NCBI GenBank assembly: GCA_007896885.1
Contig: VOIU01000008.1
Coordinates: 119,011 to 183,010, forward strand
DNA: 64,000 nt
Source: Bacteroidaceae bacterium HV4-6-C5C
GTDB taxonomy: Bacteria; Bacteroidota; Bacteroidia; Bacteroidales; Bacteroidaceae
Direction: 5' to 3'
The notes beneath the pieces were generated by a model. The model was not told where the DNA came from, ran no database searches, and saw only the letters and a list, made by a program, of their open reading frames with translations. Below, one piece after another: positions 36,117-45,707 of this stretch; position 1 is the first letter of the stretch, and every line of letters starts with the position of its first letter. Position numbers and translations under genes: made by a program.

Positions 36117-36587
36117 TCAATAGTTTGATAAATCAGTTTTTTTTGTTGCTTTTTGTACCTTGTGGAGCATAGTACCTATCCAATGATCAACCGAAATTTT
36201 TCCAGGTCCGGCGATATACATTAAAACAAATACTATAAGATAAATAAAAGCCAACTCTTTAACTGCAAACGGATCGTTTGCATGAATAACAAAGAAAGCC
36301 ATAAGCATTGTAAAGATCATAGGTATCATAGCTAATCTATACAGAAATCCTACAATAAAAGCCATAGAGCAAACCAGTTCTCCAAATATTGCCAGCATTA
36401 ATGACAAAGAACTTCCTACTCCAAGTGGATCGGGGAACATTGCAGATAACTCATTAAAATGACTCCACTTCTGTATGCCGTGGCTCATTAATAATACTCC
36501 AAATACAACCCTCGTAATTAGCATAATGGCTGAAATCACACTATCGTTCGACTTCATGGGGAATAAAAAACGATAAAAAATATTCAT
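36117..36587 (-). CDS. DoxX-family membrane protein
   Basis: 156 residues with four membrane helices. The family start LITRVVFGVLLMSHGIQKW is followed by a Gly/Phe-rich second helix (LMLAIFGELVCSMAFIVGFL). The charged C-terminus is cytosolic. DoxX-like proteins associate with quinone and sulfur redox systems, but this branch has no settled role. It lies 49 bp downstream of an NDH-2-type gene on the same strand, which suggests a joint respiratory or redox function. Confidence 0.85.
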   Translation of the reverse strand: MNIFYRFLFPMKSNDSVISAIMLITRVVFGVLLMSHGIQKWSHFNELSAMFPDPLGVGSSLSLMLAIFGELVCSMAFIVGFLYRLAMIPMIFTMLMAFFVIHANDPFAVKELAFIYLIVFVLMYIAGPGKISVDHWIGTMLHKVQKATKKTDLSNY

Positions 36588-36636
36588 AGCTTTTATAATT
36601 TATATTTTAAAACAACAATTTTTAAAGAAGAATAGT

Positions 36637-37926
36637 TTATTCTTTATGCAAAGGCTTGATGATAACTCTAAGAGAAGGATCGTATGTAAAGTAACTCCAC
36701 ATCCAGTCCAAAAATATAAAAAGCTTGTTTTTTACCCCGACAATACTCATTAGATGAACGAAGAGCCATAACCCCCAAGCTAAGAAACCGGAAAAACGCA
36801 TTCTTCTTAATTCTACCACAGCATGGTTTCTACCAATAGTTGCCATGGAGCCTTTATTTTTGTAGATAAATGGAATAGGTGGTAATCTTTTATTCATGCG
36901 CTTTAAATTTGCAATCAGATTTTTTGCTTGTTGTATGGCTGGTTGTACGACTTGAGGGTGTCCTTTAGGGTATTCTGCTGAAATCATAATGGCAGTGTCT
37001 CCTATGGCGAATATATTATGATGCTCTACAACTCGATTGAATTCGTCAACTTTTAATCTGTTCCCCAGTCCGTACGATTCCGCATTAAGTCCTTCCATAC
37101 TATTTGCTTTTACTCCGGCTACCCAAAATATATTTAATGTATTTAATTCAATGCCATTATCTAAAGTCAATTTCGCATCGGAGCAATTAACAACCCCTGT
37201 ATTGGTCATTATTTCTACTCCCATTTCAGATAAATATTCTTCAACTTTGTCTGAGGATTCCTTAGAAAATGCTGTCAATAGGCGGGGTGCCATGTCTATT
37301 AAAATAATCCTCATTTTATCAACATCCAAATCGGGATATTCATCAGGAAGGACGAATTTACGCATTTCAGCTAAAGCTCCAGCCAATTCTATGCCGGTGG
37401 CACCTCCGCCTACAATAACATAGGTGAGAAGTTGCTGCTTGAGTATATTATCATTTGTATTTTGTGCTTGCTCCAAACTATCTAGTATCCGGTTGCGATT
37501 ATATAATGCTTCAGATGTGCTTTTCAAGGCCATTGTATGCGCGGAGTATTCCGGTTTGCCAAAATAATTGGTAGAACACCCTGTTGCTATAATTAAATAA
37601 TCGTAGTCTACAGTTCCGATTGAAGTCTCAAGGAGGTTTCCTGCCGGAATGACTCGGATTGCTTCACATATCCGGATATGAATGTTTTTTTGCTTTTTAA
37701 ATATCTTTCGATAAGGAAATGATATAGCAGAAGGCTCAATGCCCGATGTTGCCACTTGATAGAGTAACGGTTGAAAAATATGGTGATTGTTTTTATCGAG
37801 TAAGACTATTTGGTATCTGTGGTTTTTTAGTTTGCGGGCTACTTTTAGCCCGCCAAAACCACCTCCAACAATAACAATACGTTTTCGTCCTTCTTTATCG
37901 GGAAGATTCATCCTCATAGTATTCAT
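36637..37926 (-). CDS. type II NADH dehydrogenase-like FAD oxidoreductase
   Basis: 429 residues. The FAD motif RIVIVGGGFGGLKVARKL (residues 17-34) and the NADH motif TYVIVGGGATGIELAGALAE define the two Rossmann folds. YDYLIIATGCSTNYFG and HNIFAIGDTAIM are the expected ATG and GD motifs. A C-terminal hydrophobic helix (FSGFLAWGLWLFVHLMSIVG) would anchor it to the inner membrane, where NDH-2 passes electrons from NADH to quinone without pumping. It forms an operon with the DoxX gene. Confidence 0.9.
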   Translation of the reverse strand: MNTMRMNLPDKEGRKRIVIVGGGFGGLKVARKLKNHRYQIVLLDKNNHHIFQPLLYQVATSGIEPSAISFPYRKIFKKQKNIHIRICEAIRVIPAGNLLETSIGTVDYDYLIIATGCSTNYFGKPEYSAHTMALKSTSEALYNRNRILDSLEQAQNTNDNILKQQLLTYVIVGGGATGIELAGALAEMRKFVLPDEYPDLDVDKMRIILIDMAPRLLTAFSKESSDKVEEYLSEMGVEIMTNTGVVNCSDAKLTLDNGIELNTLNIFWVAGVKANSMEGLNAESYGLGNRLKVDEFNRVVEHHNIFAIGDTAIMISAEYPKGHPQVVQPAIQQAKNLIANLKRMNKRLPPIPFIYKNKGSMATIGRNHAVVELRRMRFSGFLAWGLWLFVHLMSIVGVKNKLFIFLDWMWSYFTYDPSLRVIIKPLHKE

Positions 37927-38025
37927 CTTATTCTAAATTATAATATTCATAATGTAGAATAACACGAATAAGCGAAAGAATGTTCCCGCTAAAATGTTTT
38001 ACGCCACTTACTCTTAAGCAAAGAA

Positions 38026-38829
38026 TTAGCCGAATTCGTAAATATCTGATGGAGTGTTGCGTTTTAAGGCGGATAATTGGACGTCTTTCCCCACCACAAT
38101 ACCTTTATCTCTTAATCTAAATTCAACGGTCTTATACGCTAGCTCCGGGTGATTGTTATCTTTGCTTAAATGACAAAGCCAAATATATTGTAAGTTTTCT
38201 GATATGTTATCTGCAAGAAATTCAGCAGTGTCCGTATTGCTCATGTGACCCGTGCGACTTATAATGCGCTCTTTCAGATATTGGGGATAGTTACCCATAC
38301 GTAGCATATCTTCATCATAATTGGCCTCTAATATAAGGTAATTGGCCTTGCATATATACTCTGCAGCCATTGGAGTTATTTCTCCAAGGTCAGTGAGGAA
38401 AGAAAATATTTTGCCATCAATTTCGATGCAATATCCCACATTATCCGTCCCATCGTGCGGAACTTCAAAAGATTCAATCCGAAAATCCCTTAATTGCATA
38501 GGCTCATTCTTTTCCAAATACCGGACAGATGAATGGAGTTTCTCTGTCATGCAATAACTTTTATTAATGCCCTGATGAACAAGGGACGTTGAATAAATTG
38601 GAATATTTAATTTCTCACCCAATCCACCTACACCTTTAATATGGTCAGCGTGATCATGAGTAACGAAGACGCCAATTATCGTATCTATGCCGATGCCGAA
38701 TTCTTTTAATGTCTTCTTTATAGTTCTGGCTGCTATACCAGCATCGATGAGTATTCCGTATGATTCTGTTCCTATATAATAGCAATTGCCGCTGCTTCCG
38801 CTTGCAAGGCTTATAAATTTAACTTTCAT
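38026..38829 (-). CDS. MBL-fold metallo-hydrolase, YycJ-like
   Basis: 267 residues. The metallo-beta-lactamase metal motif is FVTHDHADHIKGVGGL (about residues 55-70). SFLTDLGEITP, the downstream NYDEDMLRMGNYP and ISRTGHMSN complete the site. The pattern is that of the YycJ/WalJ group of predicted 5'-3' exonucleases linked to DNA mismatch repair or cell-wall control in other phyla. It is monocistronic, with a minus-strand TATATTTG at 38885-38878. Confidence 0.85.
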   Translation of the reverse strand: MKVKFISLASGSSGNCYYIGTESYGILIDAGIAARTIKKTLKEFGIGIDTIIGVFVTHDHADHIKGVGGLGEKLNIPIYSTSLVHQGINKSYCMTEKLHSSVRYLEKNEPMQLRDFRIESFEVPHDGTDNVGYCIEIDGKIFSFLTDLGEITPMAAEYICKANYLILEANYDEDMLRMGNYPQYLKERIISRTGHMSNTDTAEFLADNISENLQYIWLCHLSKDNNHPELAYKTVEFRLRDKGIVVGKDVQLSALKRNTPSDIYEFG

Positions 38830-38877
38830 GCTAATCTTTTAATTAATAGCCAAACTGAAAAAATAGTATGGTGACTG

Positions 38878-38885
38878 CAAATATA
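38878..38885 (-). promoter_or_regulatory. -7 box of the MBL-fold gene
   Basis: Minus-strand TATATTTG about 50 bp before the start. The -33 element is unclear. Confidence 0.5.
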
Positions 38886-38940
38886 CAAAAGATATTCATA
38901 AAATTTTCATCTTATGTCGTAACATCCGGATTAAGACGAC

Positions 38941-38971
38941 AGAGGCTATCCACTATTAAGGGATAGCCTCT
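38941..38971 (-). terminator. terminator of uxaC
   Basis: Perfect 11-bp stem AGAGGCTATCC / GGATAGCCTCT with a 9-nt loop, just past the uxaC stop on its strand. Confidence 0.72.
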
Positions 38972-38997
38972 GCCATAACATTCTAGTTTTCTATTAT

Positions 38998-40404
38998 TTA
39001 AAATTGAAAGAATTTTTTTGCGTTATAATAGCTGATATCTTCAACCATTTGATTTAATCGGTCGATTTCTATTGCCGGAATTTCTCCGTTTTCTACATCA
39101 TTACCCAATAAGTTACAAAGTGTACGACGGAAGTATTCATGACGAGGATAGGACAAGAATGAGCGTGAATCGGTCAACATTCCCACAAACCGGCTCAATA
39201 ATCCAAGCAATGAAAGCGCGTTCATTTGCTTTTCCATTCCATCTTTTTGATCCAGGAACCACCATCCGGAACCAAATTGTATTTTACCAGGAATAGTACC
39301 ATCTTGGAAATTACCCAACATTGTTGCAATAACTTCGTTGGCACAAGGATTTAGATTATATAAAATAGTTTTGGCCAATTTTCCGGAGGTATTCAGTCTG
39401 TCAAGGAATTTAGACATAGCCTTGGCTGTAGTAAATTCCCCAATGGAATCGAATCCTGTATCGGGGCCTAGTAACTTAAACATTTTCGTGTTGTTATTAC
39501 GGATGGCACCATAATGGAATTGCTGAGTCCAGCCTTTTTCCCAGTCCATCTCTCCAAAAACAACGAGCATGGCCGACTTGAATTTAAGAATTTCTTCTTT
39601 CGACAGCTCGGTTCCACCATATACCTTATTAAATATTGCTTTAATCTCACTTTCTGTGTAATCTTCTGCATAGAACTCTTCAATACCATGGTCGGATAAT
39701 TTACATCCTTGCTCTGCAAAGAAGTCGTGGCGTTTACGCAAAGCTGCAACCATATCATCAAAGCTAGAAATAGTAATTCCGCTTATTTCAGCAAGAGTTT
39801 CAATATATGCACGGAAATTTGCCGGAACTTCTACCGCCATTGCTTTGTCAGGACGCCATGTAGGAAGCATCTTAATCTCAAAGCCGCTTTTGCGGGTTTT
39901 TATATGATATTCTAGTGAATCAACAGGATCATCAGTTGTACAAACAACTTCTACGTGGTAACGACGCATCATTCCGCGAGCCGAGTATTCCGATTGTGCT
40001 AATTTCTCGTTACATTCTTCATAAATTTCACGAGCTGTCTTTGGGTTTAATACTTTATCAATTCCAAATGCTGTTTTTAGTTCGAGATGGGTCCAATGGT
40101 ATAAAGGATTACGAAAAGTGTAAGGTACTGTTTCTGCCCATTTTTCAAATTTTTCCCAATCAGAAGTCTCTTTACCGGTACAGAAGCGCTCATCAACTCC
40201 GTTAGTTCTCATAGCGCGCCATTTATAATGGTCTCCACCTAACCAAATTTCAGTCAGTGATTTGAATTGATAATCATCAGCTACCATTTGAGGTATTAAG
40301 TGGCAGTGATAATCGATAATCGGCATCTTCGCAGCATGCTCGTGATACAACTTTTGTGCAGTTTCTGTTTGCAACAAAAAGTTTTCATCCATAAATTTTT
40401 TCAT
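38998..40404 (-). CDS. uxaC: glucuronate/galacturonate isomerase
   Basis: 468 residues, full family length. Signatures are PIIDYHCHLIPQMVADDYQF (metal-binding His pair), VVCTTDDPVDSLEYH and GSGWWFLDQKDGMEKQMNAL, then TDSRSFLSYPRHEYFRRTLC near the end. It converts D-glucuronate to fructuronate and D-galacturonate to tagaturonate. It is divergent from the LacI regulator and uxaB, completing the first two steps of hexuronate breakdown. It has a long 5' leader, as judged from its promoter. Confidence 0.96.
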   Translation of the reverse strand: MKKFMDENFLLQTETAQKLYHEHAAKMPIIDYHCHLIPQMVADDYQFKSLTEIWLGGDHYKWRAMRTNGVDERFCTGKETSDWEKFEKWAETVPYTFRNPLYHWTHLELKTAFGIDKVLNPKTAREIYEECNEKLAQSEYSARGMMRRYHVEVVCTTDDPVDSLEYHIKTRKSGFEIKMLPTWRPDKAMAVEVPANFRAYIETLAEISGITISSFDDMVAALRKRHDFFAEQGCKLSDHGIEEFYAEDYTESEIKAIFNKVYGGTELSKEEILKFKSAMLVVFGEMDWEKGWTQQFHYGAIRNNNTKMFKLLGPDTGFDSIGEFTTAKAMSKFLDRLNTSGKLAKTILYNLNPCANEVIATMLGNFQDGTIPGKIQFGSGWWFLDQKDGMEKQMNALSLLGLLSRFVGMLTDSRSFLSYPRHEYFRRTLCNLLGNDVENGEIPAIEIDRLNQMVEDISYYNAKKFFQF

Positions 40405-40522
40405 TCTATTGTGTTTTTAATCTGTAAAATAATTGATATCTTTTTTATACCTATTACAGTATTGATTATAAGGATAATAGGCGGCTTCTTGGGTTTTTAG
40501 TTTTATTAACCGTTATCGAACA

Positions 40523-40553
40523 CAAAAGTAGAAAAAAACGATTGTGATACAAA
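40523..40553 (-). promoter_or_regulatory. promoter of uxaC
   Basis: On the minus strand TTTG (40553-40550), exactly 19 bp, TACTTTTG (40530-40523). It lies back-to-back with the LacI gene promoter, which shares the same 47 bp. Confidence 0.75.
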
Positions 40554-40569
40554 ATTATTCGTATCTTTG
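40542..40569 (+). promoter_or_regulatory. promoter of the LacI-family gene
   Basis: TATCTTTG at 40562-40569 with TTG 17 bp upstream (40542-40544). It overlaps the divergent uxaC promoter, so one bound regulator could affect both. Confidence 0.6.
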
Positions 40570-40634
40570 CCGCAATTATTTGTATTATTTAAGTTTTAAA
40601 AGTATGCCTTTGTCCTCTTTGAATATGTAAAAGT

Positions 40635-41696
40635 ATGGAAAACAAGAATTATACTATTAAAGATATTGCTCGTTTGGCAGGTGTGTCAGCTGGAACCGTA
40701 GATCGTGTTCTTCATAACCGTGGTGATGTTTCAGAGTCGAGTAGGATAAAGGTTCAGACTGTATTAGACGAAATAGACTATAAACCTAATATGTTTGCAA
40801 TAGGACTGGCAGCCAAAAAAAAGTATCGAATAGTATGTGTTACTCCTTTCTACAAGAAGCATGATTATTGGTACTCTGTGGCCCAAGGATTGGAACGTGC
40901 TGCTCAAGAGTTTAAGCCATTTAATGTTTCGGTGGATTATATTCATTATCAGCATGCAAATAGAAAGTCGTATGAACAAGCTTGTTTGCAAATAGCAAAA
41001 GAGGTGGTGGATGCAGTGCTAATTGCCCCAAATTTCCGTGAGGAGACATTGCGTCTTACGACATATTTGGAAAGAGCAAAAATACCATACCTGTTTATCG
41101 ATTTTAATATAGAGAGCGCCAATCCAATTTGTTATATCGGACAAGATTCTATTGCAAGTGGGTATATTGCAGCTAAGATTTTAATGCGAAAATATGAAAA
41201 AGGCCAAGAGCTTGTCCTGTTCTTAAATAATGGGAAAGATAATCCGGCTGAAATTCAGATGCAGAGAAGACTTGAAGGCTTTATGAAATATATATCCGAA
41301 CGCTATAATCATATCATTATTCATGATGTTTTGTTCGATAAAGATGATGTAACTTCCAACAAACAGGTATTGGACGATTTTTTTAGCAAACATCCCAATG
41401 CCAAATTAGGTGTTGTCTTTAATTCCCGTATTTATCAGGTGGCTAGCTATCTTAGAGAGTCGGGAGAGCATTTGGAGGGATTACTGGGTTATGATTTATT
41501 GCCTGACAATGTGGACTATTTAAGTTCGGGTGATGTCAATTATTTGATCGGACAGCGTCCCGGGCTTCAGGGATACTATGGAATAAAAGCTTTGTGTGAT
41601 TATACTGTTTTCAAAAAGACAGTAACAAAGATGAAATATATGCCCATAGATATATTGATGAAAGAAAATATAGATTTCTATTTTGAATTTGAATAA
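40635..41696 (+). CDS. LacI-family transcriptional regulator of hexuronate genes
   Basis: 353 residues. The N-terminal LacI helix-turn-helix is complete: YTIKDIARLAGVSAGTVDRV (residues 6-25), with the hinge DEIDYKPNMFAIGLA. The periplasmic-binding-like effector domain follows (CVTPFYKKHDYWYSVAQGLE, then CYIGQDSIASGYIAAKILM). Position between uxaC and uxaB suggests it senses a hexuronate or its ketose product and controls both genes. The effector is inferred from context only. Confidence 0.88.
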   Translation: MENKNYTIKDIARLAGVSAGTVDRVLHNRGDVSESSRIKVQTVLDEIDYKPNMFAIGLAAKKKYRIVCVTPFYKKHDYWYSVAQGLERAAQEFKPFNVSVDYIHYQHANRKSYEQACLQIAKEVVDAVLIAPNFREETLRLTTYLERAKIPYLFIDFNIESANPICYIGQDSIASGYIAAKILMRKYEKGQELVLFLNNGKDNPAEIQMQRRLEGFMKYISERYNHIIIHDVLFDKDDVTSNKQVLDDFFSKHPNAKLGVVFNSRIYQVASYLRESGEHLEGLLGYDLLPDNVDYLSSGDVNYLIGQRPGLQGYYGIKALCDYTVFKKTVTKMKYMPIDILMKENIDFYFEFE

Positions 41697-41731
41697 TTAT
41701 AATAACAATTCATTTATAAAAACAAATTAAG

Positions 41732-43171
41732 ATGAAAGCATTAAACAAGCAGACCGCATTAAAAAAACAACATCCGGAAAGGGTTATTCAGTTTGGTGAA
41801 GGAAACTTTTTACGCGCATTTGTTGACTGGATAATCTACAACATGAATCAAAAAGCCGGTTTTGATAGTAGTGTTGTTGTTGTTCAACCTATAGAAAGAG
41901 GAATGGTTGACATGCTCAATGCACAAGATAATCTATACCATGTTAATTTGCAAGGATTGGATAAAGGGGAGACAATAAATAGCCTAACTTTGATTGATGT
42001 TATAAGCCGTTCTTTGAATCCATACTCAGAAAATGATGAGTTTATGAAGTTGGCAGATCAGCCGGAAATACGCTTTGTTATATCCAATACAACAGAAGCG
42101 GGTATTGCGTTCGACTCATCATGTAAATTGACTGATAAGCCTGCATCTTCATACCCGGGTAAATTAACCCAGTTGCTTTATCGTCGTTATAAAACTTTCA
42201 ATGGGGACAAAACAAAAGGTTTGATGATATTTCCATGTGAGTTGATTTTCCTTAATGGTCATAAACTTAAAGAAACAATCTACCAATATATTGAATTGTG
42301 GCAATTGGGTGATGAATTTAGAACTTGGTTTGGAGAGGCTTGTGGAGTATATGCTACTTTGGTAGACAGAATAGTTCCGGGTTTCCCTCGTAAAGATATT
42401 GCTGAAATAAAAGAAAAACTCGATTACGATGATAATCTTGTGGTGCAGGCTGAAATATTCCACTTATGGGTTATAGAAGCTCCACAATCAATTGCTAAAG
42501 AATTCCCTGCTGACAAAGCCGGATTGAACGTATTATTTGTTCCTTCGGAAGAGCCATATCATGAACGTAAAGTAACCTTATTAAATGGTCCCCACACAGT
42601 TTTGTCTCCGGTTTCATTTTTATCGGGAATAAATATTGTTCGTGATGCTTGCCAACACCCTTTGTTAGGCAAATATATCCATAAAGTTATGTTTGAGGAA
42701 TTGATGGAAACATTGAATCTTCCGAAAGACGAATTAAAGAAATTTGCAGAGGACGTACTCGAACGCTTTAATAATCCGTTTGTAGATCATGCTGTAACAA
42801 GTATTATGCTCAATTCTTTCCCAAAATATCAGACAAGAGATTTGCCTGGGCTTAAAACATATCTTGAACGCAAAGGTGAATTGCCTAAAGGTCTGGTTTT
42901 AGGACTAGCCGCAATTATTACATATTATAAAGGAGGCGTTCGTGAAGATGGAGTTGAGATCACACCTAATGATGCACCTGAAATAATGCAATTGCTAAAA
43001 GATCTTTGGGCTACTAACGATACATTGAAAGTTGTTCAAGGAGTATTGGGTAATACGGCAATTTGGGGAGAAGATTTAAATCAGATTCCAGGTTTGACTG
43101 TTGCAGTTAAAGCGAATCTCGACAGTATTAAAGAAAAAGGAATGCTGGAAACGGTAAAAGATATTATTTAA
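41732..43171 (+). CDS. uxaB: tagaturonate reductase (altronate oxidoreductase)
   Basis: 479 residues of the mannitol-dehydrogenase-type long-chain family. The N-terminal VIQFGEGNFLRAFVDWIIYN (residues 19-38) is the nucleotide-binding start. VTLLNGPHTVLSPVSFLSG and NPFVDHAVTSIMLNSFPKY carry the catalytic Lys/Asn/His region. It reduces tagaturonate to altronate with NADH. It lies 35 bp after the LacI gene and ends in a strong terminator. Confidence 0.94.
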   Translation: MKALNKQTALKKQHPERVIQFGEGNFLRAFVDWIIYNMNQKAGFDSSVVVVQPIERGMVDMLNAQDNLYHVNLQGLDKGETINSLTLIDVISRSLNPYSENDEFMKLADQPEIRFVISNTTEAGIAFDSSCKLTDKPASSYPGKLTQLLYRRYKTFNGDKTKGLMIFPCELIFLNGHKLKETIYQYIELWQLGDEFRTWFGEACGVYATLVDRIVPGFPRKDIAEIKEKLDYDDNLVVQAEIFHLWVIEAPQSIAKEFPADKAGLNVLFVPSEEPYHERKVTLLNGPHTVLSPVSFLSGINIVRDACQHPLLGKYIHKVMFEELMETLNLPKDELKKFAEDVLERFNNPFVDHAVTSIMLNSFPKYQTRDLPGLKTYLERKGELPKGLVLGLAAIITYYKGGVREDGVEITPNDAPEIMQLLKDLWATNDTLKVVQGVLGNTAIWGEDLNQIPGLTVAVKANLDSIKEKGMLETVKDII

Positions 43172-43196
43172 TTCTATATTTATTTCTTATTAATAC

Positions 43197-43230
43197 TAGG
43201 GTATAGTTGATGACTATGCCCTATTTTTTT
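43197..43230 (+). terminator. terminator of uxaB
   Basis: 11-bp stem TAGGGTATAGT / ACTATGCCCTA (one G-T), 5-nt loop, then seven T. Confidence 0.9.
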
Positions 43231-43293
43231 ATGTAAAAATCCTATTGAATTGAATAAATTGTGTAAATTGCGCGAAATACGACACGATACGTT

Positions 43294-44847
43294 ATGAAAG
43301 CTCATATATCAATATATATTATTGTTATCACGGTGATGGCATGTGCCTTTTTTTCATGCCAACGTCCGGGAGATACTCTTGTTTCTGCCAAGCAATTAGT
43401 GGATTCTTTACCAGACAGTGCATTGAATATGTTATCTAGAATAGAAAAACCGGAGATCTCGCTATCGAAATCGGAGTATGCTTTATATACTATATTAAAA
43501 GTGCAAGCACTGCTAAAATGCGATAGTAATTTAGCATCGGCTCCATCTCTTTCGGATGCAATATCTTATTATACATCCAAGAAAGATTCCGGTCGAACTG
43601 CAGAAGCTTCTTTTTATGCAGGACGCGTAGCACAGGAGTCGGGAGATTTAAAGAGTGCAATTGACTATTATTTTAAGAGTAAAGACTTGTTAACCAACAG
43701 TAAGGATTATAAGTTGCAATTTTTAGTTCGTAATTATTTGGGTATTGTTTATTCAGAGCAATGGCTGTTCTCTGAAGAAAAACAAGTTTATACCAAAGCG
43801 TTTCAATATGCGCGATTACTTAATGATACTTCATATATCGTGGCATCCTTGATGGGAATTGGATATGCATATTCTGGATTGGAGCACGAGGATAGCGCCC
43901 TTTACTACCAACATTATGCGCTCAATATATCTAAAAAGTCGGCTAAGTATGCAATTCCTAACGTGCAGTATCAGATTGCGCTCATTTATCAACAAATGAA
44001 ACAACCTCAGCGCTCATTACTTTATGTGGATAGTGTTTTGCAGAGCTATCCTACTGATGCCGGTAGTTTATCAACTAAAGGTAGTCTATATATTGATCTG
44101 CAAAAATACGATTCTGCCTTACATTATCTGAAATATGCTTCTAGAATATCAAGCGATCTATATATTCAAGCAAGAGCGGCATATAGAACTGCTGAGATTT
44201 TTAATACACTAAATAGACATGATTCTGCATATATCTATATGACTAACTATAATATGCTTCGTGATAGTATTGAAAAGAAGGTCCATAGTGCAGAGGTTTT
44301 AAAGTTAACCCAAGTTTATAATAGAAATAAATGGCAAGAGACAAGTTTTTTATTAAGACAGGAAACTGCAGAAAAAAAGCAATGGCTTTATATGTCATTG
44401 GCATTGATATCTGCTTTATTACTTTTACTTGGTTTTATTTTCTTGTGGTATAAAAATGCATTGCAGCGTAAGAATATTCAAATATATCAGCAAGAGAAAG
44501 ATACTGCAGAACTAAGGACTGATTTTTATAAGCAATTGAATCAAACATTTATTTCACAGGGACATAATAGAACTCAAGTTTCGGAAGAAGCCTGGTTAGC
44601 CATCGCTCAAAATACGGATACTATTTATAATAACTTCACCCGAAGACTACAAGATTGCTATCCTAAACTGAATGATGGGGATATTCGTTATTGTTATTTA
44701 CTCAAAATGCAACTCAGTCGTTCCGAGATTTCCGAGATTATGTGTGTGACTGAAGCTGCGGTCAAACAACGTATTGTTCGCATTAAAAGAGACAAGATGA
44801 ATATAAAAGAAGAGGTTCAATTAAAGGATTTCCTACTCAAATTTTAA
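43294..44847 (+). CDS. membrane-anchored TPR protein with C-terminal HTH
   Basis: 517 residues. The N-terminal signal is lipoprotein-like (VMACAFFSCQRPG). TPR-type helices fill residues about 60-340 (AEASFYAGRVAQESGDLKSA, SSLYIDLQKYDSALHYLKYA). A single membrane helix follows near 368-388 (LALISALLLLLGFIFLWY), then a cytosolic coiled coil. The C-terminus is a LuxR-like HTH (SRSEISEIMCVTEAAVKQRI). This layout is typical of Bacteroides one-component sensors in which external TPRs control an internal HTH. The downstream DUF3244 gene is the most obvious candidate target. Confidence 0.85.
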   Translation: MKAHISIYIIVITVMACAFFSCQRPGDTLVSAKQLVDSLPDSALNMLSRIEKPEISLSKSEYALYTILKVQALLKCDSNLASAPSLSDAISYYTSKKDSGRTAEASFYAGRVAQESGDLKSAIDYYFKSKDLLTNSKDYKLQFLVRNYLGIVYSEQWLFSEEKQVYTKAFQYARLLNDTSYIVASLMGIGYAYSGLEHEDSALYYQHYALNISKKSAKYAIPNVQYQIALIYQQMKQPQRSLLYVDSVLQSYPTDAGSLSTKGSLYIDLQKYDSALHYLKYASRISSDLYIQARAAYRTAEIFNTLNRHDSAYIYMTNYNMLRDSIEKKVHSAEVLKLTQVYNRNKWQETSFLLRQETAEKKQWLYMSLALISALLLLLGFIFLWYKNALQRKNIQIYQQEKDTAELRTDFYKQLNQTFISQGHNRTQVSEEAWLAIAQNTDTIYNNFTRRLQDCYPKLNDGDIRYCYLLKMQLSRSEISEIMCVTEAAVKQRIVRIKRDKMNIKEEVQLKDFLLKF

Positions 44848-44916
44848 AATGTAACCCCCTCTGAAACTGAAAACATGGATTAATATTCTGATTATCATTA
44901 ATTTATTAAGATATAG

Positions 44917-44946
44917 AGAGAGGTGATTTGTCACCCCTCTTTTTTT
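44917..44946 (+). terminator. terminator after the TPR-HTH gene
   Basis: Stem AGAG, one mismatch, GGTGA closing on TTTG, followed by T-rich sequence. It separates the sensor gene from the DUF3244 gene. Confidence 0.85.
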
Positions 44947-45007
44947 GATTAATACTGAAAACAGTCCTAACTTGCACCCGATTTAGAACAAATAACACAA
45001 CCCAATT

Positions 45008-45454
45008 ATGAAGAACTTTATTTTCATTTCAATTGTAGTAGCATCCTTATTATTCGATTCTACACTTTTTGCAGCACAGGAAACCACTCGTGATATACTT
45101 TTAAGTGGCAACACTTTGCCTCCTATTAATAGATTTAAAATGGCAGGTGATGCAACAATTAGTACAATGAGCGTTTCCAGAAGTTTGAATTCAGTTGCTA
45201 CACCTGTGGTATCATCACCTATTCAGGCTTCTATTGACGAATCTGTTATAACATTCAGCTCTACTCAGACTCTTTCAGTAACAGTAACCATAAAGAGCAT
45301 TTCTGATGACGAACCTGTTTATACGGCTAATTTGTTGCTTACTAAAGGAGCAATATTTCCTATCTATATGAATGGGTATATGCCCGGTCAATATAAAATA
45401 GAATTTGCATATAATAATACATCGCTGACGGGGATATTCACATTAGAAGAATAA
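45008..45454 (+). CDS. DUF3244 small secreted protein
   Basis: 148 residues. The signal peptide is MKNFIFISIVVASLLFDSTL with cleavage near LFAAQ. The mature part is one beta-sandwich-like domain (ITFSSTQTLSVTVTIKSISD, then MPGQYKIEFAYNNTSLTGIF), matching DUF3244 proteins of Bacteroides. Function is unknown. They are small periplasmic or surface proteins. It sits between two terminators, so it is an independent transcript next to a TPR-HTH sensor. Confidence 0.82.
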   Translation: MKNFIFISIVVASLLFDSTLFAAQETTRDILLSGNTLPPINRFKMAGDATISTMSVSRSLNSVATPVVSSPIQASIDESVITFSSTQTLSVTVTIKSISDDEPVYTANLLLTKGAIFPIYMNGYMPGQYKIEFAYNNTSLTGIFTLEE

Positions 45455-45559
45455 AAAGATCTTTTGATATACATTACTCTACGAATTGACTGGTTAGATT
45501 TCTGATTTATAGAGTAGGCTAAGGCCAGACTAAACTAAGACTATAATACTCGTGTCGTG

Positions 45560-45606
45560 ACGGCGGTTTATATTCCTTTACGGAATTTAAGCCGCCGTTT
45601 TTTATT
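45560..45606 (+). terminator. terminator after the DUF3244 gene
   Basis: ACGGCGG / CCGCCGT outer stem with an extended inner ATTCC / GGAAT stem, followed by six or more T. Confidence 0.9.
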
Positions 45607-45655
45607 TAATGTATAAGAAGATACCCTTCCCAGAACATTAATCCAACTGCATTTG

Positions 45656-45685
45656 TTGGAGATATCGAAAGATTTATTAGATTTG
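45656..45685 (+). promoter_or_regulatory. promoter of the AsmA-family gene
   Basis: TTG at 45656, 19-bp spacer, TAGATTTG at 45678-45685, about 22 bp before the start. Confidence 0.65.
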
Positions 45686-45707
45686 CTATTAAACAAAAAA
45701 CAATCAT

